A stretch of 64,000 nucleotides of DNA, taken from positions 62,001 to 126,000 of the forward strand of contig JAUMVK010000003.1 in NCBI GenBank assembly GCA_030530205.1, in the 5' to 3' direction. Positions 1 through 7,729 of this stretch are shown piece after piece. The notes beneath the pieces are model-generated. The model searched no databases. It was not told the DNA's origin and was given only the letters and a program-made list of their open reading frames with translations. This DNA comes from RGIG3701 sp030530205. GTDB lineage: Bacteria; Planctomycetota; Planctomycetia; Pirellulales; Thermoguttaceae. The position numbers were made by a program, and so were the translations under genes. Within the stretch, counting starts at the first letter, position 1. Each line of letters opens with the position of its first letter.

Positions 1-418
1 GAAACACGATCTGTTCCGCAAGACCCATGTTATAGTTTCCACGTCTGTCGAATCCGTTCGGATTCAAACCGCGGAAGTCACGCACACGCGGCAAAGCGAT
101 GCAGATAAGACGGTCCAAAAATTCATACATCCGCTGGTGGCGAAGTGTGACTTTGCACCCAATTTTCATACCTTCACGGAGGCGGAATCCTGCGATGGAT
201 TTGCGCGCAGCCGTAACAACAGGCTTCTGACCGGAGATTTGAGTCAATGCATCAACAGCTTCTTCGAGGTGTTTCTTCTCGTTGATCGCAGAACCAACAC
301 CCATGTTGATGATGATCTTCTCTAGTTTGGGCAGAGCCATGGGATTCTCAATACCAAGCTCTTTTTCGAGCGCCGGCAGAATCTCATTCTTATACTTTTC
401 CTGAAGTCTCGGAATCAT
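1..418 (-). CDS. rplE: 50S ribosomal protein L5 (3' part missing)
   Basis: L5 binds 5S rRNA and forms part of the central protuberance of the large subunit. The minus strand reads from ATG at 418 with the L5 N-terminal pattern MIPRLQEKYK, then LPKLEKIIINMGVG, and further on LPRVRDFRGLNP with GRGNYNMGL, all characteristic of L5. About 139 codons are inside the window out of roughly 180 expected, so the C-terminal end lies beyond position 1. It follows rplX in the usual spc order, but after a 292-base gap with its own promoter and a terminator-like structure, so it probably starts a separate transcription unit. A weak purine-rich ribosome binding site (GTAAGAG) precedes the ATG. Confidence 0.93.
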   Translation of the reverse strand, partial: MIPRLQEKYKNEILPALEKELGIENPMALPKLEKIIINMGVGSAINEKKHLEEAVDALTQISGQKPVVTAARKSIAGFRLREGMKIGCKVTLRHQRMYEFLDRLICIALPRVRDFRGLNPNGFDRRGNYNMGLAEQIVF

Positions 419-556
419 ATCTCTTACCGTATTACGGGTTGCTTATACAACCACTGGCCTAAGTTATTGAAACAATGCCACTTTCAAGCCTGCAGCAGGC
501 TGAGTTGACATCGACGAATTCCATATATTAAAAATATATTTAGAATAGAGCCGTTT

Positions 557-584
557 ATTATAACCAACTCTAAAATTTTTTCAA
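557..584 (-). promoter_or_regulatory. Predicted sigma70-type promoter for rplE
   Basis: On the minus strand TTGAAA (584-579) is followed after 16 bases by a perfect TATAAT (562-557). It lies about 140 bases before the rplE start and after the inverted repeats that follow rplX. This is a pattern match only. Confidence 0.6.
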
Positions 585-600
585 GGTACACCTACCCTGT

Positions 601-680
601 TTTTTCTGAATATTTTGAAATTTTCAGAAAAAGGAGCACGGCCTTCACGCGCACATTTGGCTTTCAGGAAGCGCGCTCCT
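601..680 (-). terminator. Two hairpins downstream of rplX, terminator-like
   Basis: Read on the minus strand, an imperfect stem (AGGAGC..GCTCCT with an inner CTTC/GAAG pairing, about 680-633) is followed by a T run. That run starts a second, perfect 10-base inverted repeat, TTTTTCTGAA..TTCAGAAAAA (632-601). The pair could end transcription of the rpsJ-rplX operon just before the rplE promoter. Confidence 0.45.
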
Positions 681-710
681 TATGACCATCAGTATGATGA
701 TGTTTCAAAA

Positions 711-1046
711 TCACGCTTTCTTGGCCTTGGAAATCTGGCCGTTACCCGCTCCACACTTTTTGCAGTAGCGTTCTTTCGTTCCGTCTTCCAGGACACGCGC
801 ACCCATACGGGAGGCTTTGCCGCAGGATTCACAAACGATCATCACATTGGACATATCAATCGGTTTGTCGATCTGAAGACGTCCACCCTGTGGGTTCTGT
901 TTGTTGGGACGAATGTGTTTGGTAACCGTATTGACTCCTTCAACGACCACTTTATTGGCGTCTTTGTCAACGCTGCTGACGCGCGAGACAGTACCTTTGG
1001 CCAGGCCGGAGATCACTTGAACTTTATCACCCTTACGAATACGCAT
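711..1046 (-). CDS. rplX: 50S ribosomal protein L24
   Basis: L24 is an assembly-initiating large-subunit protein. The 111-residue product starts MRIRKGDKVQVISGLAKG, the KOW motif of L24, and later has NVMIVCESCGKASR and RYCKKCGA. These give two CxxC pairs (around residues 72-75 and 95-98) that could bind zinc, as some bacterial L24 proteins do. The ATG overlaps the rplN stop by one base (TGATG), so the two are translationally coupled. After it the minus strand runs into the predicted terminator at 601-680. Confidence 0.95.
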   Translation of the reverse strand: MRIRKGDKVQVISGLAKGTVSRVSSVDKDANKVVVEGVNTVTKHIRPNKQNPQGGRLQIDKPIDMSNVMIVCESCGKASRMGARVLEDGTKERYCKKCGAGNGQISKAKKA

Positions 1047-1414
1047 CAGAGCACCTCACTTGCGAGGCTGACGATCTTCATGAAACCCTTTTCACGGAGT
1101 TCACGTGCGACTGCACCGAAGATACGCGTTCCACGCGGATTGTTGTCTTTGTCAATAATAACTGCAGCGTTCGAATCGAAACGGACATAACTGCCGTCTT
1201 CACGACGGACAGGATACGAAGTACGCACAATAACCGCGCGACAAACGCCGCCCTTTTTCATATCGCTTCCGGGAATAACACTTTTGACGCTGCAAACGAT
1301 GACATCGCCAATGTCAGCGGTACGTCTGTGAGTACCACCCAACACTTTGATGCACATGAGTTCCTTCGCGCCCGTGTTATCGGCCACAGCGAGCCGGGTC
1401 TGCATCTGGATCAT
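1046..1414 (-). CDS. rplN: 50S ribosomal protein L14
   Basis: L14 binds 23S rRNA and forms an intersubunit bridge. The 122-residue product begins MIQMQTRLAVADNTGAKELM, the family's usual opening, and contains GDVIVCSVKSVIPG and the C-terminal block RGTRIFGAVARELREKGF. Length is normal for L14. It follows rpsQ by 69 bases and overlaps rplX by one base. Confidence 0.97.
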   Translation of the reverse strand: MIQMQTRLAVADNTGAKELMCIKVLGGTHRRTADIGDVIVCSVKSVIPGSDMKKGGVCRAVIVRTSYPVRREDGSYVRFDSNAAVIIDKDNNPRGTRIFGAVARELREKGFMKIVSLASEVL

Positions 1415-1483
1415 TACAACACCTGTTTTCTATTGGAACTGGCCAGGGAGCAGAGTTTTTCCGTTCCCTGACACGTTTAACAT

Positions 1484-1777
1484 TTATTTGTTCGTGGCTT
1501 CCGCTTCGGCCTTCATGGCGTTCACATCGACCAAACGACTCTTCTGTTCGACGCTGATCAGAGTCCAGCGCTTCATTTTGGATTTCGGAGGACATTCTTC
1601 GATTTTAACCGTATCACCAACGTGAGACTCGTTGTTCTCATCGTGTGCGGTGCAGACGGTCTTGCGACGAATGAATTTTCCGTACTTCGGATGCTTCTCG
1701 AGACGGGAGATCTCCACGCGGCGAGTTTTATCCTGTTTATCGCTCGTAACGACACCAACGACTACTCTTTTCGGCAT
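1484..1777 (-). CDS. rpsQ: 30S ribosomal protein S17
   Basis: S17 is an early-binding 16S rRNA protein. The 97-residue product has GVVTSDKQDKTRRVEI (the VxSDKMxKT-type block), HPKYGKFIRR, and VGDTVKIEECPPKSKMKRW near the middle, as in S17. It extends about 10-15 residues past the usual C-terminus with an alanine/glutamate-rich tail (AMKAEAEATNK). It lies between rpmC and rplN in standard order. Confidence 0.96.
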   Translation of the reverse strand: MPKRVVVGVVTSDKQDKTRRVEISRLEKHPKYGKFIRRKTVCTAHDENNESHVGDTVKIEECPPKSKMKRWTLISVEQKSRLVDVNAMKAEAEATNK

Positions 1778-1805
1778 AATTAATCAATCCTTCTTTTCAA
1801 TGAGT

Positions 1806-2003
1806 TCAGACTTCTTCTGCCACGCGTTCGCTAAGGATCGTACGAATCTGGGCGACCAGTTTACGATTACGTTTCAGTTCGCTTGGAGCGTTCAAACGTT
1901 CATTCTGCGCTTGAAGACGCAAGGTGAAGAGCTCCTTAATGGCGTCGTTCAACGTATTCTGAAGCTGCTCGTTACTCTGTTCACGGAGTACTTTGGCTTT
2001 CAT
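1806..2003 (-). CDS. rpmC: 50S ribosomal protein L29
   Basis: L29 lies near the exit tunnel and helps recruit trigger factor and SRP. The 65-residue product has the L29 helical pattern: LREQSNEQLQNTLND, then LFTLRLQAQNERLNAPSELK and RKLVAQIRTILSER. Length is typical. It sits 28 bases after rplP. Confidence 0.95.
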   Translation of the reverse strand: MKAKVLREQSNEQLQNTLNDAIKELFTLRLQAQNERLNAPSELKRNRKLVAQIRTILSERVAEEV

Positions 2004-2030
2004 TGTTTACTCTCTTCCTCTTGTTAATGG

Positions 2031-2447
2031 TTACTTCAAACGTCTGCGGATCATACGAACCCGGATCGGCATTTTGTGAGCCAGACGGGCAAGACAAAGG
2101 CGCGCCGCGTCTTCCGTGGTTCCGCCAACTTCGTAAAGGACCGTGCCCGGATGAACGGAAGCAGCCCAATACTCAGGTTCACCCTTTCCCTTACCCATAC
2201 GAGTTTCAAGCGGAATACTCGTAATCGGTTTGTTCGGGAAAATACGAATGAACAGTTTACCTTCACCACGGAGATACTGCTGAGCAGCAATACGGCCCGC
2301 TTCAATAGTTTTGGCCGGAATCCACCCGCCCTGGGTAGCCTGAAGGGCATATTCACCAAAGACAACGCGGTTACCACGAGTCGCAAAACCCGTGATACGG
2401 CCTCTCTGCACTTTTCTGTGCTTAATACGTTTCGGCATCATCGCCAT
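2031..2447 (-). CDS. rplP: 50S ribosomal protein L16
   Basis: L16 organises the A-site region of the large subunit. The 138-residue product contains MPKRIKHRKVQRGRITGFA, FGEYALQATQGGWIPAKTIE, GKLFIRIFPNKPIT and RMGKGKGEPEYWAA, all L16 signatures. The ATG at 2447 gives MAMMPKR; starting two or three codons later would give the more usual MMPKR or MPKR, so the exact start is open. It begins five bases after the rpsC stop. Confidence 0.96.
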   Translation of the reverse strand: MAMMPKRIKHRKVQRGRITGFATRGNRVVFGEYALQATQGGWIPAKTIEAGRIAAQQYLRGEGKLFIRIFPNKPITSIPLETRMGKGKGEPEYWAASVHPGTVLYEVGGTTEDAARLCLARLAHKMPIRVRMIRRRLK

Positions 2448-2452
2448 GATTA

Positions 2453-3175
2453 CTACCCTCGCTTATACGATTTTCTCGGACCACGAGACGGTTTCGCCTC
2501 AACTTCTTCTTCCTGCTTGTCGCCATACTCGCCATTGTTGATCCAAACCTGGATACCAATGTGGCCCTGAGCGATTTTGGCTTCGTAGAAACCATAATCG
2601 ATGTTGGCACGGAGTGTGGAAAGAGGAATCGAGCCTTGAATGGTCGTTTCCGTGCGGGACATTTCAGCTCCGCCCAAACGACCGGAAAGCTGGATTTTGA
2701 TGCCCTTCGCACCATCTTTCATTGCGGTTTCCATCGCGTGTTTCATCACACGGCGGAACGACGCACGATTCACGAGCTGGTTGCCAATATCCTCGGCGAC
2801 AAGCTGCGCGTCTTTGTTGATCATACGAATTTCACGGACTTCGATCTGGAATTTACGACCGATCAGGTTCTGCAAATCCTCAGTCAAATCCTGGATAACT
2901 TTTCCCTCGTTACGCGTGAGATCACGAGCACGGCCAGAGAAAAGGATCAGTTTCACGGCATCACGTGTACGTTCGATCTCGATTTTCGAAATCATCGGGT
3001 ACATCTTGACTTCGTGATTGTCTTTGGTCGTCGCGGTACGGGTCTTAATGAATTTGCGAATTTTCGCATCTTCGACCAACAGCTCGGCGAACTCTTTCTT
3101 CGAAGCATACCAGCGGCTCTTCCATCCAAGGAAAACACCAGTACGATAACCAGTCGGATTAACTTTCTGTCCCAT
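2453..3175 (-). CDS. rpsC: 30S ribosomal protein S3
   Basis: S3 lies at the mRNA entry channel and carries a type-2 KH domain. The product starts MGQKVNPTGYRTGVFLGW, the universal S3 N-terminus. The ATG at 3175 is therefore preferred to an upstream in-frame one, which would lie inside rplV. The KH region (IEIERTRDAVKLILF...GRKFQIEV) is followed by the S3 C-terminal domain with SGRLGGAEMSRTE and TLRANIDYGF. The 240-residue product ends in a short acidic/basic tail (EEEVEAKPSRGPRKSYKRG). The start is one base after the rplV stop. Confidence 0.97.
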   Translation of the reverse strand: MGQKVNPTGYRTGVFLGWKSRWYASKKEFAELLVEDAKIRKFIKTRTATTKDNHEVKMYPMISKIEIERTRDAVKLILFSGRARDLTRNEGKVIQDLTEDLQNLIGRKFQIEVREIRMINKDAQLVAEDIGNQLVNRASFRRVMKHAMETAMKDGAKGIKIQLSGRLGGAEMSRTETTIQGSIPLSTLRANIDYGFYEAKIAQGHIGIQVWINNGEYGDKQEEEVEAKPSRGPRKSYKRG

Positions 3176-3176
3176 G

Positions 3177-3527
3177 TTATGCCTCTTTCGCTTCTTTCGG
3201 AGTATCCAAAGTGACACGAATGTGTGACATTCGTTTCTTGATCACGGTCGCAGAACCACGCGATTTCGGCCGGAAACGTTTGAACATCGGTCCGCCATCA
3301 ACACAAAGCATGGTAATTTCGAGCTCGTCGATTTTCTGTTCGTTCTTGTCTTTCGCGTTCCCGATAGCGCTGTTGATGACCTGTTCGACCATACGCGCGC
3401 CGCGGTTCGGCTGATACTTCAGAATTTCGAGAGCTTCTACCGCGTTCTTCCCACGAACAAGATCTGCCATATAACGCAGCTTGCGCGGGCTAATTCTTGC
3501 ATAACGATATAATGCACTGTACGGCAT
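3177..3527 (-). CDS. rplV: 50S ribosomal protein L22
   Basis: L22 lines the peptide exit tunnel. The 116-residue product has ARISPRKLRYMADLVRGK at the start, then the family segments VINSAIGNAKD and GPMFKRFRPKSRGSATVI; the latter corresponds to the tunnel-lining loop. The ending RMSHIRVTLD is typical. It is followed directly by rpsC. Confidence 0.97.
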   Translation of the reverse strand: MPYSALYRYARISPRKLRYMADLVRGKNAVEALEILKYQPNRGARMVEQVINSAIGNAKDKNEQKIDELEITMLCVDGGPMFKRFRPKSRGSATVIKKRMSHIRVTLDTPKEAKEA

Positions 3528-3579
3528 GACTACTTTTCCTTATTAAGGCGAAATTACTTGAATCTCGCGTTTATTTCTA

Positions 3580-3849
3580 TTAACGTTTGCCTTTGCCACC
3601 GTGCCCGCGGAAAATACGCGTAGGAGCAAATTCACCAAGTCTGTGGCCAACCATTTCTTCGGTTACGAAGCAGTTGACGAACTGTTTACCATTATGAACC
3701 ATAAAGGTAAAACCAACGAATTCAGGAATAATGACACAACGACGCGACCAGGTTTTAATCGGTTCCTTCGTGCCAGCTTCCAGCTGTTTTGCGACCTTGT
3801 TGTACAGGCTAAGTTCAACAAAAGGTCCTTTTTTTGAAGATCGTCCCAT
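3580..3849 (-). CDS. rpsS: 30S ribosomal protein S19
   Basis: S19 binds the 16S rRNA head near the A site. The 89-residue product shows MGRSSKKGPFVE, TWSRRCVIIPEFVGFTF, VHNGKQFVNCFVTEEMVGH and LGEFAPTRIFRGHGGKGKR, an essentially complete S19 signature of normal length. It sits 12 bases after rplB. Confidence 0.97.
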   Translation of the reverse strand: MGRSSKKGPFVELSLYNKVAKQLEAGTKEPIKTWSRRCVIIPEFVGFTFMVHNGKQFVNCFVTEEMVGHRLGEFAPTRIFRGHGGKGKR

Positions 3850-3861
3850 TATTCTTTAATC

Positions 3862-4722
3862 CTAATCTGCAAGTTTGAGCTGACCATAACGACGTGACTT
3901 ACGACGACGAACGATGGCCTTATTCGAAGCCTTATGACGTTTACGGGTGCTGTGACCTTTGGTCGGTTTACCCTGCGGAGTAACCGGGTTACGGCCACCC
4001 TTGGTACGACCTTCACCACCACCGTGCGGGTGGTCGATCGGGTTCATCGCAGTACCACGAACGTGAGGACGACGGCCAAGCCAGCGAACACGACCCGCTT
4101 TGCCAAGAACGATGTTCATGTGGTCGCCGTTTCCGACAATACCAATGACCGCGCGGCAGGCGGACGGAACACGACGAATTTCACCACTCGGAAGAGTGAT
4201 TTGCGCCCAATCGGTGTCTTTGGCGACCAGTGTCGCGTAAGTTCCGGCAGAACGGCACATGCAAGCGCCTTTGCCGGGCTGAAGTTCGATGTTGTGAATG
4301 CTGCTCCCCTGCGGGATCTTCGAGAGCGGAAGGCAGTTGCCAACTTCACTCACGGCATCGGGGCCGGAGACGACTTTCATGCCTTCTTTAAGTCCGTTCG
4401 GAGCGATAATATAACGTTTTTCACCGTCCGCATATTTCAGAAGAGCAATGCGTGCGGTACGGTTTGGGTCGTACTGGATCGAGTCCACGACAGCCGGCAC
4501 ACCGTCCTTGTTACGACGGAAGTCGATCAGACGATAAGCGCGTTTGTGACCTCCACCACGATGACGGCACGTGATAATGCCCTGGTTGTTACGACCGTTG
4601 GTACGGCGCTTCGGTTCAAGAAGCGATTTTTCTACCTTTGCACCCGGCGTCAGGTCAGCAAAATCACTGACTTGCGCTCCACGGCGACCAGGAGAAGTAG
4701 GTTTGTAATTACGAATTCCCAT
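3862..4722 (-). CDS. rplB: 50S ribosomal protein L2
   Basis: L2 is needed for subunit association and peptidyl transferase assembly. The 286-residue product has MGIRNYKPTSPGRR, the OB-fold part (ITCRHRGGGHKRAYRLIDF), the SH3-like part (GKAGRVRWLGRRPHVRG) and the conserved NPIDHPHGGGEGR loop with its histidine. The C-terminus is basic (SNKAIVRRRKSRRYGQLKLAD). The length is slightly above the common 275. A perfect 7-base stem (AAGTTGA..TCAACTT) lies just upstream of its start at 4741-4758. Confidence 0.97.
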   Translation of the reverse strand: MGIRNYKPTSPGRRGAQVSDFADLTPGAKVEKSLLEPKRRTNGRNNQGIITCRHRGGGHKRAYRLIDFRRNKDGVPAVVDSIQYDPNRTARIALLKYADGEKRYIIAPNGLKEGMKVVSGPDAVSEVGNCLPLSKIPQGSSIHNIELQPGKGACMCRSAGTYATLVAKDTDWAQITLPSGEIRRVPSACRAVIGIVGNGDHMNIVLGKAGRVRWLGRRPHVRGTAMNPIDHPHGGGEGRTKGGRNPVTPQGKPTKGHSTRKRHKASNKAIVRRRKSRRYGQLKLAD

Positions 4723-4740
4723 TGATATTCATCCGTTTCC

Positions 4741-4758
4741 AAGTTGAATTCTCAACTT
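4741..4758 (-). other. Short palindrome in the rplB leader
   Basis: AAGTTGA-GAAT-TCAACTT is a perfect 7-base inverted repeat within the 135-base rplW-rplB gap, about 20 bases before the rplB ATG. It could fold as a hairpin in the mRNA. No function is established. Confidence 0.4.
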
Positions 4759-4857
4759 CGCGGCCGTTTAACTGGCACTCTGTATGGCCTTTGCACAACC
4801 GCTTTCCAATCCGATTTTGGAGGCAGGGTTCAGCCGCCCCCTAATCAGAACAATAAA

Positions 4858-5247
4858 TCAAACAAAGTCGATACGGCTTTCCGCGTCAAGATAAACGATC
4901 GCTTTTTTCCAGTCGCTGGTCTGGAACATACGCTGTTTGAAGCGACGTTTCTTCCCGTGACGGTTTTGCGTGTTCACTTTCACGACTTTGACGTCGTAAA
5001 GGGCTTCGATGGCATCTTTGATGTCTTCTTTCGTCGCATCCGTGTGGACCTGGAAAGAATAGGCATTCAAAGGAACTTCTTCCATTTCGGGTTTGCCATT
5101 TTTGCCAATGACTTTGTTGCCCTTCTCGTCGCGCTTCGGACGTTTGAAGGTTTTTTCCGCCAACTGAACGCCTTTTTCGGTGACGAGCGGACGGATAATG
5201 ATCTGGTAAGGCTCAAGAATCAAGCCGGCGCTGATAATATCTTTCAT
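4858..5247 (-). CDS. rplW: 50S ribosomal protein L23, with internal insertion
   Basis: L23 lies at the tunnel exit and docks trigger factor and SRP. The product has EPYQIIIRPLVTEKGVQLAE and then YSFQVHTDATKEDIKDAIEALYDVKV with VNTQNRHGKKRRF, the L23 core, ending KKAIVYLDAESRIDF. At 129 residues it exceeds the usual 95-100. The excess is a roughly 28-residue Lys/Glu/Gly-rich segment (about residues 34-61, KRPKRDEKGNK..KPEMEEVP) after the first helix. It is coupled to rplD with a 15-base gap. Confidence 0.93.
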   Translation of the reverse strand: MKDIISAGLILEPYQIIIRPLVTEKGVQLAEKTFKRPKRDEKGNKVIGKNGKPEMEEVPLNAYSFQVHTDATKEDIKDAIEALYDVKVVKVNTQNRHGKKRRFKQRMFQTSDWKKAIVYLDAESRIDFV

Positions 5248-5262
5248 TGTTCGTCCCTTTCA

Positions 5263-5898
5263 TCAAGCGGTTTTCTTGGCGATAGTTCCGCGGAACGCAT
5301 CCAGCGCGGCACGGGTTACGACCACACATTTCGGCTTCAGAACTTCCAGAGCGTTGATGTCACTCATCGGAAGAACCTGGAGACCCGGGATATTGCGTCC
5401 ACTCTTGTAAATGTTCAAATTGTAGCCAAAGGTCGCAAAAAGCGCGGTCCCAGCGACATTGAGCGCTTTGAGGATCGAAGCCATTTCTTTCGTTTTCGGA
5501 GCGTCAAGCTGGAAGTCTTCAACGATGATGACTTTTTCGTTTTCAAACTTGCTGCGAAGGGCCATACGCGTAGCGAGTTTCATCGCTTTACGAGGCATGG
5601 CAACGCGCCAGTCACGCGGGGTTTTGGCCTTGATGTGACCACCACCGCGGCGGATACCGGAGCGCTTGGATCCAGCGCGTGCGTTACCCGTTCCCTTTTG
5701 GCGGAACATTTTTTTCGTAGAACCAGAGACTTCACCGCGGGTCTTGGTCTTCGCGGTACCCTGGCGCTGGTTGGACTGATACATAACGACCGCGTCGTGC
5801 AGAAGCTGGGTGCTGATACGATCCGCGAGTTCATTCACATCAAACTCGTAAGTATCGACCTGTTTTCCGGTGCGGTCATAAATCGGCAGACTGACCAT
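5263..5898 (-). CDS. rplD: 50S ribosomal protein L4
   Basis: L4 is an assembly protein whose extended loop reaches the exit tunnel. The 211-residue product contains the loop signature RQGTAKTKTRGEVSGSTKK, then RQKGTGNARAGSKRSG and RRGGGHIKAKTPRDW. The following globular part (KVIIVEDFQLDAPKTKEM and VLPMSDINALEVLKPKCVVVT) is typical. Its 238-base upstream gap holds a plausible promoter (6004-6032). Confidence 0.96.
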   Translation of the reverse strand: MVSLPIYDRTGKQVDTYEFDVNELADRISTQLLHDAVVMYQSNQRQGTAKTKTRGEVSGSTKKMFRQKGTGNARAGSKRSGIRRGGGHIKAKTPRDWRVAMPRKAMKLATRMALRSKFENEKVIIVEDFQLDAPKTKEMASILKALNVAGTALFATFGYNLNIYKSGRNIPGLQVLPMSDINALEVLKPKCVVVTRAALDAFRGTIAKKTA

Positions 5899-6003
5899 TG
5901 AAAAATCTTTCTTAAAATGAGTTTCTAACCAAACATCCGTTAGCCTTGCGGCCTTGGAACGCCTTGCGAACCTTCATCTGAACAGCGCGAAACTGTTGCA
6001 GAG

Positions 6004-6032
6004 GTTATATTCTTTTACACGCCGTTAAGCAA
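6004..6032 (-). promoter_or_regulatory. Possible internal promoter before rplD
   Basis: Minus-strand TTGCTT (6032-6027), a 17-base spacer and TATAAC (6009-6004) lie in the 238-base rplC-rplD gap, about 105 bases before the rplD ATG. The boxes are imperfect, so this is a moderate to weak call. Confidence 0.4.
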
Positions 6033-6136
6033 TGCAAAAATATGGTTCGTACGAGATCGACGGGGTTTCACCGTCATCCTTTTTTCTTGTGGGGGCGACC
6101 TGGCGCCGTCCCCGATAATCGTGATTCTGGCGCGTA

Positions 6137-6862
6137 TCAGTTAGCGACCAGTTCACCTTCGAATTTGCGGGCGCGGGGCTGGTAATTCGTGGGACGAACA
6201 ATGACGTTACCATTATTCGGACCAGGGACACCACCCTTGATGAGCATGAGGTTGTTTTCTTTGTCCAGTTTCACAATGGCGATATTGCGCACAGTGACAC
6301 GGACGTTGCCATACTGACCAGGCATGCGCTTGCCTTTGATCACGCGGGACGGATAGGCGCTGCAGCCCGTACCACCCATGTGACGATGACATTTTTTAAC
6401 ACCGTGGCTGGCACGCTGACCCTTGAAATTATGACGGGACATCGTTCCGGAATAACCGTGACCTTTGCTGGTCGCGATCACGTCAACCGCGGTAACATTG
6501 TCAAAAACGGAGAGGTCCAATTTCTGACCAACTTCATAACCCTCAACGGAAGTTGCAAATTCTCTGATGAATTTTTTCGCTTCACAGCCGGCTTTGGGAG
6601 CACTCTGAACTCCCGATGCAGCTCTTTTTTCCTGACGTTTGCTGTCGATATTAGCGACATGACCACGTTCTGAACGTGACGCGGCAGAACTTTTTTTGTC
6701 TCCAAAACCAACCTGAATGGCTTCATAACCATCATTTTCTTTGGTTTTGATCTGAAGGACATCACAAGGACCCAACTCCAGAACCGTAACCGGGACAACT
6801 TTCCCTGACACTTCATAGACTTGCGTCATTCCAATTTTGCGTCCGAGTAATCCAACACTCAT
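6137..6862 (-). CDS. rplC: 50S ribosomal protein L3
   Basis: L3 initiates large-subunit assembly near the peptidyl transferase centre. The product starts MSVGLLGRKIGMTQVYEVSG and has the conserved block GMSRHNFKGQRASHG with the glutamine that is often methylated, then GSMGGTG-like HRHMGGTGCSAYPSRVIKGK and MPGQYGN. The ATG at 6862 is chosen because GGTGAG lies five bases upstream; a GTG three codons earlier overlaps that ribosome binding site. A Lys/Ser/Ala-rich stretch around residues 54-76 is less conserved. The length is about 241 residues. Confidence 0.96.
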   Translation of the reverse strand: MSVGLLGRKIGMTQVYEVSGKVVPVTVLELGPCDVLQIKTKENDGYEAIQVGFGDKKSSAASRSERGHVANIDSKRQEKRAASGVQSAPKAGCEAKKFIREFATSVEGYEVGQKLDLSVFDNVTAVDVIATSKGHGYSGTMSRHNFKGQRASHGVKKCHRHMGGTGCSAYPSRVIKGKRMPGQYGNVRVTVRNIAIVKLDKENNLMLIKGGVPGPNNGNVIVRPTNYQPRARKFEGELVAN

Positions 6863-7016
6863 AGTTCTCACCTTTTCTTTATCGCCTTTCGGGAACTTTC
6901 CGCCTTTTCGAGACGCGGCGTTTACCCGAAAACCATCAACTTGTACTGCTTGTAATGAAACCGTTTACCGCTTCTGATGCGGCTTAACATACGACTGTAA
7001 TCCGAATCCATCCTTC

Positions 7017-7032
7017 ACGCTCTGGCGAGCGT
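7017..7032 (-). other. Small hairpin in the rpsJ-rplC gap
   Basis: ACGCTC-GCCA-GAGCGT is a perfect 6-base stem with a 4-base loop, 28 bases after the rpsJ stop in a 197-base gap. It has no T run, so it is unlikely to be a terminator. It may be part of a leader structure for rplC. Confidence 0.3.
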
Positions 7033-7059
7033 TCCCATGGATCTAAGTTGCACTCAAAA

Positions 7060-7386
7060 TCAACGGCCGTTCGCCTTGATTTTGATTTCTACGCCTGCCG
7101 GCAGACTGAGCTTGTTCAGCGCGTCGATCGTCTTCGGAGTAACGTCCGCGATATCGATCAAACGTTTGTGCGTACGAATTTCGAATTGCTGACGAGCTTT
7201 TTTGTCAACGTGCGGGCTAGAATTAACCGTGTAACGTTCAATCCGGGTAGGAAGTGGAATCGGACCACGGACGACCGAGCCGGTGCGTTTTGCAGTATCC
7301 ACAATTTCCGTTGCGCTCTGATCAATCACTGAGTGATCATACGCTTCCATTCGGATTCTGATATTATTACTACTTTGTCCAGCCAC
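7060..7386 (-). CDS. rpsJ: 30S ribosomal protein S10
   Basis: S10 is a 30S head protein and also the antitermination partner NusE. The product has RIRMEAYDHSVIDQSATEIV, VRGPIPLPTRIERYTVNSSPHVDKK and QQFEIRTHKRLIDI, the complete S10 signature. I place the start at GTG 7386 (108 residues, MAGQSSNN) because AGGAGG lies five bases upstream. Upstream in-frame codons would run through that site. It is the promoter-proximal gene of the cluster, with two candidate promoters just upstream. Confidence 0.96.
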   Translation of the reverse strand: MAGQSSNNIRIRMEAYDHSVIDQSATEIVDTAKRTGSVVRGPIPLPTRIERYTVNSSPHVDKKARQQFEIRTHKRLIDIADVTPKTIDALNKLSLPAGVEIKIKANGR

Positions 7387-7461
7387 TACAGCCTCCTGTT
7401 CACCTTTCCACATTTCCAAAGAAACAAACAACTGAGCTTTTGCCCAATTTGCGTGGGGTAT

Positions 7462-7489
7462 ATTCTACCCCATTTTTCACTTTTGTCAA
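7462..7489 (-). promoter_or_regulatory. Predicted main promoter of the rpsJ operon
   Basis: Minus-strand TTGACA (7489-7484), 16 bases, then TAGAAT (7467-7462), about 75 bases before the rpsJ GTG start. The -35 box is perfect and the -10 box is five of six. Confidence 0.7.
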
Positions 7490-7535
7490 GGGGGACGGCT
7501 TTTACACAAACTCCCCCATAAACAAAGGAAACAAT

Positions 7536-7563
7536 AATATACCACTTTTTTGAAAAATTACAA
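7536..7563 (-). promoter_or_regulatory. Possible second rpsJ promoter
   Basis: Minus-strand TTGTAA (7563-7558), 16 bases, then TATATT (7541-7536). It is located about 75 bases upstream of the stronger promoter, so the operon may have tandem starts. Confidence 0.4.
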
Positions 7564-7701
7564 GGGGGGTGGCGCCTGTTTTTTTGAATATTTTTACTTG
7601 TGGTTTATCTTTCCTGCTGTAAGTTTGAAAGAGTCAGACAAAATTAATCTGTTTTACTGTGCTCTTTTTTTGTTTTTTTTCTGTTTTGCCTGGAATATTC
7701 C

Positions 7702-7729
7702 TTGACAGAACGTGATTTTGACATAAAAT
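7702..7729 (+). promoter_or_regulatory. Predicted promoter of the thrS-like gene
   Basis: TTGACA (7702-7707), 16 bases, TAAAAT (7724-7729), giving a leader of about 120 bases before the ATG at 7855. The leader has no recognisable T-box specifier/antiterminator pattern. Together with the rpsJ promoters it makes 7387-7854 a divergent regulatory region. Confidence 0.6.

Noticed and set aside
615..1190. Plus-strand open frame of 191 codons opposite rplX and rplN
   Set aside because: It is the complement of two certain ribosomal protein genes and its product has no recognisable features.
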